From NCBI GenBank assembly GCA_029052375.1, contig JAIDJD010000238.1, forward strand, positions 1 through 11,772: 11,772 bases of DNA. Direction: 5' to 3'. Below the pieces are notes generated by a model. That model ran no database searches, had not been told where the DNA came from, and was given only the letters and a program-made list of their open reading frames with translations. The translations under genes and the position numbers were made by a program. Positions 1-6,838 of this stretch are shown one piece after another. The number at the start of each line of letters is the position of its first letter. The stretch's first letter is position 1. Source of the DNA: Duncaniella sp. (GTDB lineage Bacteria > Bacteroidota > Bacteroidia > Bacteroidales > Muribaculaceae).

Positions 1-1
1 G

Positions 2-124
2 GGCATCAACAAGCTGAAGCGCGAGAAGCCTGCCGAAGAGCCCGCTCCCGCCCCCGCCCAGCCCACCAAGGAAGAACAGCTCCTGACCGAAATCCGCGAC
101 CTGCTCAAAGAGCAGAAGAAGTAA
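2..124 (+). CDS. mscL: Large-conductance mechanosensitive channel MscL, C-terminal end (partial)
   Basis: Only the last 40 codons and the TAA stop are in the window; the gene enters from the left edge. The visible peptide starts GINKLKREK, runs through a proline-alanine linker (about residues 10-20 of the fragment), and ends in a charged amphipathic helix with LLTEIRDLLKEQ. This is the usual C-terminus of MscL: the end of the second membrane helix, a short linker, and the cytoplasmic helix that forms a pentameric bundle under the pore. MscL opens under membrane tension and releases solutes during hypo-osmotic shock. The channel helices themselves are outside the window, so the call rests on the tail alone. 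No strong terminator follows directly; the next 250 bases are repeat-rich and non-coding. Confidence 0.85.
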   Translation, partial: GINKLKREKPAEEPAPAPAQPTKEEQLLTEIRDLLKEQKK

Positions 125-134
125 GGAGTCTTTT

Positions 135-207
135 GTTTAAGGTCCGGGGCCTTCTTTAAAGTTGAAAGTCTCAAAGTCGAGAGTTTAAAGAACCCGGGGC
201 CTTAAAC
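135..207. repeat. 11-bp inverted repeat enclosing a 51-base loop
   Basis: The left arm at 135-145 (GTTTAAGGTCC) pairs with the right arm at 197-207 (GGGCCTTAAAC), with one G-U pair if transcribed. Smaller alternative hairpins also form: AAGG/CCTT at 139-142 and 150-153, and an 8-bp stem with one mismatch at 183-190 and 200-207. The motif CCGGGGCCTT occurs directly at 144-153 and 194-203. This could be the mscL terminator region, with five T at 219-223, or a small repeat element. Nothing here codes for protein. Confidence 0.5.
158..190. repeat. 7-base degenerate tandem tract (AAAGTYN)
   Basis: Units read AAAGTTG (158-164), AAAGTCT (165-171), then after one C AAAGTCG (173-179), AGAGTTT (180-186) and a final AAAG (187-190). 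The tract fills most of the loop of the surrounding inverted repeat. Its function is unknown. It has the look of an intergenic low-complexity repeat. Confidence 0.5.
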
Positions 208-223
208 CTCAATCAAGCTTTTT

Positions 224-295
224 GGTCTAATAAGCACAATCAGGCCAATAAGACTTGTCAGACCAATCAGTCCTACAAGACTTATCAGACCAACC
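224..295. repeat. Eight tandem units of a degenerate 9-bp repeat
   Basis: From 224 to 295 the sequence divides without gaps into eight 9-mers: GGTCTAATA, AGCACAATC, AGGCCAATA, AGACTTGTC, AGACCAATC, AGTCCTACA, AGACTTATC, AGACCAACC. The core is roughly AG-N-CYWATC. Because 9 is a multiple of 3, the reverse strand stays open and would encode a leucine/isoleucine/glycine-rich peptide with a three-residue period; this is a consequence of the repeat, not a gene. It lies 80 bases before the start of the small exported protein. Confidence 0.75.
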
Positions 296-374
296 TCTCC
301 CCTCCCCCAGTCCAGCCCGGAGCCTCCAGCCAAGACAATGCTATTTTTTCTCTTATAAATCCTTAACAAGACCA

Positions 375-746
375 ATGAAACCAAAAATCCTGATGCTTGC
401 GGCACTGTTTGCGTGCGGCACCCTTGCCGACCATGCCGAAAGCCTGCTGACCACCATCGTGGACGGCGTCCCCGAGACGAGAGAGCTGGTCAGAATGACC
501 TTCGACTCCAAAGACCCCGACACCGTGACACTCCACTTTGCCGACGCCTCGACACTCGACGCCGACATGAGCCTCGTCAGCCTGCTGTACGACCACTCGG
601 GCAGCACTGCAATCGAAGATATCACAGCTGAGTCCAAGGCCAGGCCCGGAGTCTACAACCTCAAGGGCCAGCGCGTGGCCGACAAGGCCGAAGGCCTCGT
701 CCCCGGCATCTACATAATCAACGGACAGAAAACATTAGTGAAATGA
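375..746 (+). CDS. Small exported protein with a Bacteroidales C-terminal tail
   Basis: A 123-residue protein. ATG at 375 is preferred because it places a signal peptide at the N-terminus (MKPK, then a hydrophobic run ending near ADHAES); the in-frame ATG at 255 lies in the 9-bp repeat and would bury that signal. Residues about 24-75 resemble the short beta-rich modules of secreted Bacteroidales proteins (LLTTIVDG, VTLHFAD). The last 35 or so residues, with GVYNLKGQRV and GIYIINGQK, match the end of the Por-secretion-tail type found at the C-terminus of many exported Bacteroidales proteins. There is no catalytic domain between signal and tail. The stop overlaps the next start by 4 bp (ATGA), so it is probably translated together with the pectate lyase. 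It may be a real helper or surface protein, or the two ends of a once larger protein after an internal deletion. No function is assigned. Confidence 0.75.
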   Translation: MKPKILMLAALFACGTLADHAESLLTTIVDGVPETRELVRMTFDSKDPDTVTLHFADASTLDADMSLVSLLYDHSGSTAIEDITAESKARPGVYNLKGQRVADKAEGLVPGIYIINGQKTLVK

Positions 747-3124
747 GACGCATATCCACACGCACAGCCATGAGGACAGCGGCCGCCTCATTCCTCACAT
801 TTGCGCTCGCCCTCGCCGCACAGGCCAGGACATGGGACTTCTCGACACTCGGCGAGGCCGACAAGGCCAACCTCAACGCCGACGCCGCCGCATGGAAATA
901 CGAGACCAGCAACAACCGCTGGCTCAACCAGACAGGATACACCGCCGAGCCGCTCAAGGCCAACGGACGGAACATAGCACTGACAGACGGCCTGCTGTTC
1001 ACAGCCGCAGCCGCAGACTATATCCGCATCGACGACAAGAAGAAATCTGTCACCCTCAACAAGAAAACAGCCAAGTTCACAATCCCCGGGCTCAAGGCCG
1101 GCGACGTGGTGGTGGTGACCGCACAAAGCTCCAGCAGCACCACTCCCCGCGCCCTGAGCGCCTCCAACCTCACCGTCACCAAGGGCTTCACCCAGACCAC
1201 AGACCGTGTGGACAACACCGGCACAGTGACAGCCGACGGCGACGTAACCATCACCGCCACTGACGGCGGATGCTACGTCTATTCTGTCAGAGTGGACGGC
1301 GAGGGAGGCGGAGACCCCAACCCGCCCGCCGGAGACCACGCCGTGAAGATGAACACCGCCGTCAACCAGATGGTCATCTCCACATCGGGCAACGACGTCA
1401 AGTATTACAACACAGCCGATATCGCCTCTGTAGACTTCGACAAGGCCGACGGCTCGGCCACTGTCACCCCCGTCCAGGGCGAATGGACAGACCGGTATCT
1501 GCGCAACATCACATCCCTCAAGTTTGCCAAGGCCGAGGCCACAGCGGGCGACGGCGAGATAACCAACTCTGGCGTCAACATCACCGAGGCCAAGGGCTGG
1601 ATGGAAAGCCTCTACGCCAAGTGGACACTCGACGAGAAACACTCCAGCTATCGCGTCTATGTCAAGGGCGGCGACTATGCAGACTACACCCCCGTAGACC
1701 GCGAGCTCGTCCGCAGATATCCCTCATACGGGCGCGTGGACATCCCCGGCCTCCCCGCAGGCAGATATACCATAAAGGTGGTGCCCGTGGCCAACGGCCA
1801 GGAAGACCCCTCGCAGGCCTCCGTGGCCGCCGACATGGCCGTGGCCCCGCACGACCGCTCTGGCTTTGCCTTCAAGGGCGCACAGCCCGGCGCATACGAC
1901 ACCGACGGACGCCTCAAGAAGGGCGCACGCGTGCTCTACATCACCAAGGACAACGCCAAGACCGTCTCGCTCGAGATGACCGTAAGCAATAAAGGCACTA
2001 CCGAGACCCGCACAGGCATCCAGAACATCCTCCAGGCCTACGAGAAGGGCGTTGAGGACAGACCCCTCGCCATCCGCTTCATAGGCAAGGTGAGCGACGC
2101 CGACACAGACAATCTCCTCGGCGACAAGGGCGGTATGCAGATCAAGGGCAAGACAGCCGACTTCATGACCAACGTCACCCTCGAGGGCATAGGCGACGAC
2201 GCCACGCTCCACGGCTTCGGCCTAGTCATCTTCAAGGTTGCGGGCGTAGAGGTGCGCAACCTCGGCTTCCTCTGGTTCAAGGACGACGGATTCTCCCTGA
2301 AGACCGGACACCACGTATGGGTACACCACAACGACCTCTTCTACGGCCAGCCCGGCTCGGCCTCAGACCAGGCCAAGGGAGACGGTACCCTCGACGTCAA
2401 GGACAACTCCCAGATGGTGACCTTCTCGTACAACCATCTCTGGGACAGCGGCAAGGCATCGCTCTGCGGCATGAAGAGCGAGAGCGGGCCCAACTACATC
2501 GACTATCACCACAACTGGTTTGACCACAGCGACTCGCGCCATCCCCGCGTGCGCACGATGTCTGTACACGTCTGGAACAACTACTACGACGGCGTCTCCA
2601 AGTATGGCGTCGGAGCGGCCATGAAGTCCAACGTGTTCGTGGAGAACAACTACTTCCGCCACACCAAATATCCCGTCCTGACAGCCATGCAGGGCTCTGA
2701 CCTCAAGGGCGGCAACCCCAAGGGGACATTCTCAGGCGAGGACTCGGGCGTCATCAAGTGTTTCGGCAACATCTACACCGAAGGCTCGGCCATACCTGTA
2801 GACTACCGCACCAACAACACAGACTTTGACTGCTACGAGGCCGAGAGCCGCAACGAGACAGTGCCCCAGTCTGTCAAGGGCAAGCAGGGAGGCCGCACCT
2901 ACGACAACTTCGACACAGACGCCGCAGTGATGCACACCTACACCCCCGACCCCGCGGCAGACGTGCCCGCCAAGGTCAAGGGCTACTACGGCGCCGGACG
3001 CCTCAACAAGGGCGACTTCTCGTGGGAGTTCGGCCCCTCGGAAGACACCAACTACAGCGTCATCACAGCGCTCTCCAATGCCATCAAGGCATATCAGAGC
3101 ACACTGGTAGGCATATTCGAGTGA
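743..3124 (+). CDS. Secreted pectate lyase, polysaccharide lyase family 1
   Basis: A 793-residue enzyme that should cleave polygalacturonate by Ca2+-dependent beta-elimination, outside the cytoplasm. Residues 1-28 form a signal peptide ending in AQA; ATG at 770 is an alternative start that keeps it. Residues about 29-187 form a beta-rich carbohydrate-binding-like region (TWDFSTLG), followed by a Gly/Pro linker and a short module near 200-265. Residues about 275-385 look fibronectin-III-like. The catalytic parallel beta-helix occupies about 385-793. Visible PL1 signatures are HHVWVHHND (523-531), GDGTLDVK with D547 and D551 as likely Ca2+ ligands, the DSGKASL segment with K571, and RHPRVR (599-604), whose two arginines five apart match R218 and R223 of Erwinia PelC; R599 is the predicted catalytic base. 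There is no secretion tail of its own. The start overlaps the previous stop by 4 bp. No SusC/SusD pair or regulator of a full pectin locus is in view. Confidence 0.9.
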   Translation: MRRISTRTAMRTAAASFLTFALALAAQARTWDFSTLGEADKANLNADAAAWKYETSNNRWLNQTGYTAEPLKANGRNIALTDGLLFTAAAADYIRIDDKKKSVTLNKKTAKFTIPGLKAGDVVVVTAQSSSSTTPRALSASNLTVTKGFTQTTDRVDNTGTVTADGDVTITATDGGCYVYSVRVDGEGGGDPNPPAGDHAVKMNTAVNQMVISTSGNDVKYYNTADIASVDFDKADGSATVTPVQGEWTDRYLRNITSLKFAKAEATAGDGEITNSGVNITEAKGWMESLYAKWTLDEKHSSYRVYVKGGDYADYTPVDRELVRRYPSYGRVDIPGLPAGRYTIKVVPVANGQEDPSQASVAADMAVAPHDRSGFAFKGAQPGAYDTDGRLKKGARVLYITKDNAKTVSLEMTVSNKGTTETRTGIQNILQAYEKGVEDRPLAIRFIGKVSDADTDNLLGDKGGMQIKGKTADFMTNVTLEGIGDDATLHGFGLVIFKVAGVEVRNLGFLWFKDDGFSLKTGHHVWVHHNDLFYGQPGSASDQAKGDGTLDVKDNSQMVTFSYNHLWDSGKASLCGMKSESGPNYIDYHHNWFDHSDSRHPRVRTMSVHVWNNYYDGVSKYGVGAAMKSNVFVENNYFRHTKYPVLTAMQGSDLKGGNPKGTFSGEDSGVIKCFGNIYTEGSAIPVDYRTNNTDFDCYEAESRNETVPQSVKGKQGGRTYDNFDTDAAVMHTYTPDPAADVPAKVKGYYGAGRLNKGDFSWEFGPSEDTNYSVITALSNAIKAYQSTLVGIFE

Positions 3125-3149
3125 TGCTCAACAGTTAAAAAATCATAAC

Positions 3150-3185
3150 AACGAGGCGGGGAATGTCACTTTTCTCCGCCTCGTT
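3150..3185 (+). terminator. Strong hairpin after the pectate lyase gene
   Basis: A 14-bp stem (3150-3163 with 3172-3185; one G-U pair, the outer 10 bp perfect: AACGAGGCGG/CCGCCTCGTT) closes an 8-base loop. It begins 25 bases after the lyase stop. The downstream side has no U-run (CCGTCTAAAA), while a run of six A lies upstream, giving a U-run on the other strand. Best read as the end of the small-protein/lyase transcript, by structure more than by a classical U-tract. The rest of 3186-3264 is AT-rich; no consensus promoter for the next gene was seen in it. Confidence 0.7.
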
Positions 3186-3264
3186 CCGTCTAAAAATATA
3201 ATAAGCATCACGTATCAGCCGACAATAGACAAATCAAATAAACATTAATCTCAACCCCAAGACA

Positions 3265-6084
3265 ATGAAGAAATTCTTCAGCCTCACGGCGCTTATGCTG
3301 GTCATGGCCATGTTCATGCCCCTGGCAATGCGCGCACAGGGGATGCCCGAACTGCCCGTAGACCCTGACGTGCGCATCGGCAAGCTCCCCAACGGGCTCA
3401 CCTACTACATCCGCCACAACGAGTATCCCAAGGGACAGGCAGACTTCTACATAGCGCAGAACGTCGGCTCGGCCCTCGAGCAGGACAACCAGCGCGGCCT
3501 GGCCCACTTCCTCGAGCATATGTGCTTCAACGGCACCACCAACTTTCCGGACAACCTGCTCCGCGACTGGCTGGAGAGCATAGGCGTCAAGTTTGGCTAC
3601 AACCTCAACGCCTACACCTCTATCGACGAGACCGTCTACAACATCTCCAACGTCCCCGTGGCACGCGAGAGCGTCCAGGACTCCTGTCTCCTCATCCTCC
3701 ACGACTGGGCCAACGACCTGACCCTCGCCCCCGAGGAGATAGACAAGGAGCGCGGTGTGATACATGAGGAGTGGCGCCGCTCCAACGTGGGCCAGATGCG
3801 CATCCTCGAGCGTATCCTCCCCGACCTCTACCCCACCACCAAGTATGGCCACCGCCTGCCTATCGGCACTATGGAGGTCGTGGACAACTTCCCCTACCAG
3901 GCCCTCAGAGACTACTATGAGGCATGGTATCGCCCCGACCAGCAGGCCGTCATCGTCGTCGGCGACATCGACGTAGACCGCATCGAGGGCAAGATCAAGG
4001 AGATGTTCTCGTCCATCGAGATGCCCGCCAACGCCCCCGAGCGCACCTACGAGCCCGTGCCCGACCACAAGGGCACCCTCTATGCCATCGGCTCTGACCC
4101 TGAGATGTCTGCCCTTGTGGGCTCGCTCATGTTCCTCTCCGACCCCGCCAAGCGCGAGGAGAAGAACAACATGATGTACCTCATGAGCAAGTATATGGAG
4201 CGCATGATATCGATGATGATCAACAACCGCTTCAACGAGCTCTCCTCCAAGCCTGACGCACCTTTCGCAGGCGCCAGCGCCTCCTTCGGCGAATACTTCG
4301 TGGCCAAGACCAAGGACGCATTCTCCACAGAGGTCGTAGCCAAGGAGAAGGATATCATCGAACCCCTCAAGGCCCTCTATCGCGAGGTGCTCCGCGCCAA
4401 GCGCGGCGGATTTACCGTCGGCGAGTACGAGCGAGCCCGCGCCGAGTTCCTCTCTCAGCTCGAGAAGGAGTACAACAACCGCAACACCGCCGAGACCCGC
4501 ACTTACGTCAAGCAGTATGTCGACAACTTCACCGACGGCGAGCCCATCCCCGGCATCGAGGTGCTCTATCAGATCTACAACCAGATAGCCCCCATGATAC
4601 CCGTCGACGCCATCAACCAGGCCCTGCCCCAGCTGATCACCGACGACAACCGCGCCCTGATGATACTCTCGCCCGAAGGCGAGGGCTACAAGCTCCCCAC
4701 CAAGGAAGAGGTGGCAGCCGCGCTTGCCGAGGTTGACGCCGAGAACATCGAGGCATTCGTGGACGAGGTCAAGGCCGAGCCCCTCATCCCCGTGGCTCCC
4801 GTGGCCGGCAAGATTGTCAACGAGGCCAAGAACGCCGTATGGGGCACCACAGAGTGGACCCTCTCCAACGGCGCCAAGGTGATAGTCAAGTCCACCAAGT
4901 TCAAGGAAGACCAGATACTCTTCGGCGCATGGTCGCCCGTGGGCTTTGCAGGATACTCGGACGAGTATGCCAACACCATCATCTCGCTCCCCATCCTCAT
5001 GACATCCAACGGCCTGGGCACATACACCAACACAGACCTCCAGAAGTACACCGCAGGCAAGCAGGCCTCCGTGTCGCTCGAAATCAACGGATACTCCACA
5101 GAGCTCGACGGCTCTTCCACACCCAAGGACCTCCCCACCCTCATGGAGCTTGTCTACATGACATTCAAGGACTTCCAGTACACCCCCGAAGAGTTCCAGG
5201 CCCTGCAGAAGGCATACTCAGGCATGATAGCCAACCAGGAGAAGACCCCCGAATACCAGTTCGGCAAGGTGCTCCAGGCAGACCTCTTCAAGTCGGCCAA
5301 GCGCCAGGCCCTCTCGGCCGAGGTGTTCAACGCCGCCTCGCGCGAACAGCTCCTCGAAATGGCCCACGAACTGACGGCCAACGCCGCAGACTACACCTTT
5401 GTCTTCGTAGGCAATGTTGACCCCGACGCTCTCCGCCCCCTCGTGGAGACCTACATAGCATCGCTCCCCTCAACCGGCAAGGCCACAGACGCCAAGCCCG
5501 CCTACGACCCCGCTCTCTTCTTCACCACAGGCACTGAGACCACCACCCACACCTACCCCATGGCCACACCCCAGACATATGTGGCCATCATAGAGGTGGC
5601 CCCTGTGGAATACACCGTGAAGAACTCGCAGATAGCCTCGATAGCCGGCCAGATACTCACCAACCGCCTGCTCAAGACTGTCCGCGAGGATATGGGCGCA
5701 GTCTACTCCATCGGCGCCAGCGGCTCGCTCAACCGCCAGGGCCTCACCCCGGCCACACTGCTCACACAGTTCCCGATGAAGCCCGAGATGAAAGACCAGG
5801 TGCTCGACTTCATCAAGAGCCAGTTCAAGGCCATGGAGTCTGACATCACTCCCGAAGAGCTCAACCCCGCCAAGGAGTACATGGCCAAGAACTACACCGA
5901 GAGCAAGGAGAAGAACGGCCCCTGGAAGGCCTCGCTCCAGGGCTACATCATCAACGGCGTCGACACCTTCAACGGCAATGTCGAGACCCTCTCGACCATC
6001 ACCGTAGAGGATGTCCAGAACTACATGAAGGCCCTCAACGGCGCCGGCAACTACCGCATCGTCATCCTCGACCCCGAGAAGTAA
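3265..6084 (+). CDS. Exported M16 (pitrilysin/insulinase) family zinc peptidase
   Basis: A 939-residue two-lobed metallopeptidase, the usual size for single-chain M16 proteins such as PqqL. An N-terminal signal peptide (MKKFF to about RAQ at 25) predicts periplasmic or outer-membrane-facing location. The inverted zinc motif HFLEH places ligands H81 and H85 and catalytic E84; the third ligand is E169 in KERGVIHEEW. The C-terminal half, from about residue 530, is a second M16 fold lacking HxxEH, as in the family. It carries the conserved substrate-binding Arg/Tyr pair, R807 and Y814 in REDMGAVYSIG. Such enzymes enclose and cut unfolded peptides; the natural substrate here is unknown. The gene stands alone: a hairpin precedes it and a rho-independent terminator follows. 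No Shine-Dalgarno sequence lies before the ATG, which is common in this phylum. Confidence 0.93.
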   Translation: MKKFFSLTALMLVMAMFMPLAMRAQGMPELPVDPDVRIGKLPNGLTYYIRHNEYPKGQADFYIAQNVGSALEQDNQRGLAHFLEHMCFNGTTNFPDNLLRDWLESIGVKFGYNLNAYTSIDETVYNISNVPVARESVQDSCLLILHDWANDLTLAPEEIDKERGVIHEEWRRSNVGQMRILERILPDLYPTTKYGHRLPIGTMEVVDNFPYQALRDYYEAWYRPDQQAVIVVGDIDVDRIEGKIKEMFSSIEMPANAPERTYEPVPDHKGTLYAIGSDPEMSALVGSLMFLSDPAKREEKNNMMYLMSKYMERMISMMINNRFNELSSKPDAPFAGASASFGEYFVAKTKDAFSTEVVAKEKDIIEPLKALYREVLRAKRGGFTVGEYERARAEFLSQLEKEYNNRNTAETRTYVKQYVDNFTDGEPIPGIEVLYQIYNQIAPMIPVDAINQALPQLITDDNRALMILSPEGEGYKLPTKEEVAAALAEVDAENIEAFVDEVKAEPLIPVAPVAGKIVNEAKNAVWGTTEWTLSNGAKVIVKSTKFKEDQILFGAWSPVGFAGYSDEYANTIISLPILMTSNGLGTYTNTDLQKYTAGKQASVSLEINGYSTELDGSSTPKDLPTLMELVYMTFKDFQYTPEEFQALQKAYSGMIANQEKTPEYQFGKVLQADLFKSAKRQALSAEVFNAASREQLLEMAHELTANAADYTFVFVGNVDPDALRPLVETYIASLPSTGKATDAKPAYDPALFFTTGTETTTHTYPMATPQTYVAIIEVAPVEYTVKNSQIASIAGQILTNRLLKTVREDMGAVYSIGASGSLNRQGLTPATLLTQFPMKPEMKDQVLDFIKSQFKAMESDITPEELNPAKEYMAKNYTESKEKNGPWKASLQGYIINGVDTFNGNVETLSTITVEDVQNYMKALNGAGNYRIVILDPEK

Positions 6085-6108
6085 GCCATCCATAACTTCC
6101 CAAATATC

Positions 6109-6146
6109 AATCCCCGCATCCGCCTGACGGCAGATGCGGGGATTTT
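6109..6146 (+). terminator. Rho-independent terminator of the M16 peptidase gene
   Basis: A perfect 12-bp stem (6109-6120, AATCCCCGCATC; 6133-6144, GATGCGGGGATT) carries a further GCC/GGC stem (6122-6124, 6129-6131) with a TGAC tetraloop inside, and ends in TTTT at 6143-6146. It begins 24 bases after the peptidase stop. Confidence 0.88.
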
Positions 6147-6174
6147 ACATTTAAAGCTTCTAAGCTTCACAAAG

Positions 6175-6228
6175 GCTATATCCCTAGCGCCAGTCTGTTC
6201 TATGACATAAAAGCGCTTGGGATATAGC
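6175..6228. promoter_or_regulatory. 16-bp inverted repeat over the promoter of the four-helix gene
   Basis: The left arm 6175-6190 (GCTATATCCCTAGCGC) and right arm 6213-6228 (GCGCTTGGGATATAGC) are reverse complements with one mismatch, separated by 22 bases. The right arm contains the predicted upstream promoter element TTG at 6217-6219 and stops 11 bases before the TATCTTTG element. A dyad so placed could be an operator for a repressor, a cruciform, or one end of an inserted element. No second copy was seen after the gene. Confidence 0.65.
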
Positions 6229-6247
6229 ATATTTTTTCATATCTTTG
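6217..6247 (+). promoter_or_regulatory. Bacteroidetes-type promoter for the four-helix gene
   Basis: TATCTTTG at 6240-6247 fits the TAnnTTTG element used by the primary sigma factor of Bacteroidetes. TTG at 6217-6219 stands 20 bases upstream, the expected spacing for the second element. Transcription would begin near 6252-6255, leaving only about 10 untranslated bases before ATG 6265. Confidence 0.7.
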
Positions 6248-6264
6248 CGAAAATAAGGCAAGTT

Positions 6265-6810
6265 ATGAGCGGATTCTTGAAAATAGCGGGTGACTATACC
6301 GAGTGGAACATTTACAAAAAATCTGTAATTATATGCGACGTGACAGAAATGTTTATCTCAAGAGCGTTGCCAAGAGGTTGTCGTACTATTGACCAAATGC
6401 GCCAGGCCGCCAGATCTTGTAAACAAAATATTGTTGAAGGGGCAAGCGACCTGACTGTATCTGCAGAAATGTGCATCAAACTATTAGGCGTAGCCCGAGG
6501 TTCTGTAAGAGAACTGCTTGAAGATTATGGAGATTACTTACGCCAGCATAAACTTGAAATATGGAGCAAGGATGATGAACGCACTGCCAAGACACGCATA
6601 TACTGCATAAAAAACGACAATCCGTTTGAGTTTGTAGAGAAATGCGAGCAACGTTCAAATGAAACGGTGGCCAATATTATGATTACCCAAATCAGACAGA
6701 TGGATGCTATGCTTGCCAAACTGCTTAAAATGCTTGAGGAAAGATTTATAGCTGAAGGGGGAATAAAAGAGGCTATGACTAATGCTCGAAGACAAAAGAG
6801 AGGATATTGA
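6265..6810 (+). CDS. Four helix bundle suffix domain protein (S23-related)
   Basis: A 181-residue, mostly helical protein. The family is recognised from RTIDQMRQAARS (40-51), KQNIVEG (53-59), SVRELLEDYGDYLR (80-93) and the suffix FIAEGGIKEAMTNARR (161-176). It belongs to the four-helix-bundle group related to S23 proteins encoded in 23S rRNA intervening sequences and to the bAvd accessory proteins of diversity-generating retroelements; the biochemical role of the stand-alone suffix form is not known. The basic C-terminus (ARRQKRGY) would suit nucleic-acid binding, which is inference. ATG 6265 is chosen over an in-frame TTG at 6217 because the predicted start of transcription lies between them. 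Composition is unlike the neighbours: lines 6301-6360, 6361-6420 and 6541-6600 counted by hand have about 32, 53 and 47% GC, against about 62% in a peptidase line. This suggests transfer. Nothing around it is rRNA, reverse transcriptase or recombinase. Confidence 0.85.
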   Translation: MSGFLKIAGDYTEWNIYKKSVIICDVTEMFISRALPRGCRTIDQMRQAARSCKQNIVEGASDLTVSAEMCIKLLGVARGSVRELLEDYGDYLRQHKLEIWSKDDERTAKTRIYCIKNDNPFEFVEKCEQRSNETVANIMITQIRQMDAMLAKLLKMLEERFIAEGGIKEAMTNARRQKRGY

Positions 6811-6829
6811 TTTTATAAATCTTATAAAA
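6811..6829. terminator. AT-only hairpin between convergent genes
   Basis: TTTTATAA (6811-6818) and TTATAAAA (6822-6829) form a perfect 8-bp stem with a 3-base loop directly after the four-helix stop and 9 bases beyond the end of the converging phosphopantetheinyl transferase gene. It is weak in energy because it has no G-C pair. It may help end transcription from both sides; this is inference. Confidence 0.4.
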
Positions 6830-6838
6830 TTTATATAT

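Noticed and set aside
224..295. CRISPR array
   Set aside because: Units are 9 bases, contiguous and degenerate, with no spacers and no cas gene.
255..374. Upstream in-frame ATG extending the small exported protein by 40 residues
   Set aside because: It lies inside the 9-bp repeat and would put a polar, proline-rich stretch before the signal peptide.
202..405. Reverse-strand frame for a Leu/Ile/Gly-rich peptide with a possible membrane segment
   Set aside because: The regular three-residue period comes straight from the 9-bp DNA repeat, and the frame runs into the start of the exported-protein gene.
788..1642. 284-codon frame on the - strand over the N-terminal part of the pectate lyase gene
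   Set aside because: Cysteine- and glycine-rich antisense shadow of a clear secreted enzyme; no start region or motif supports it.
3208..4068. 286-codon frame on the - strand over the start of the peptidase gene
   Set aside because: It covers the signal peptide and zinc motif of the M16 gene in antisense and has a valine/glycine-rich composition typical of shadow frames.
6175..6228. Invertible promoter (phase switch)
   Set aside because: The arms enclose only 22 bases without a complete promoter, so inversion would not turn the gene off, and no recombinase gene is nearby.
6265..6810. Diversity-generating retroelement or 23S rRNA intervening sequence
   Set aside because: The four-helix family suggests both, but there is no reverse transcriptase, template/variable repeat or rRNA sequence in the window.
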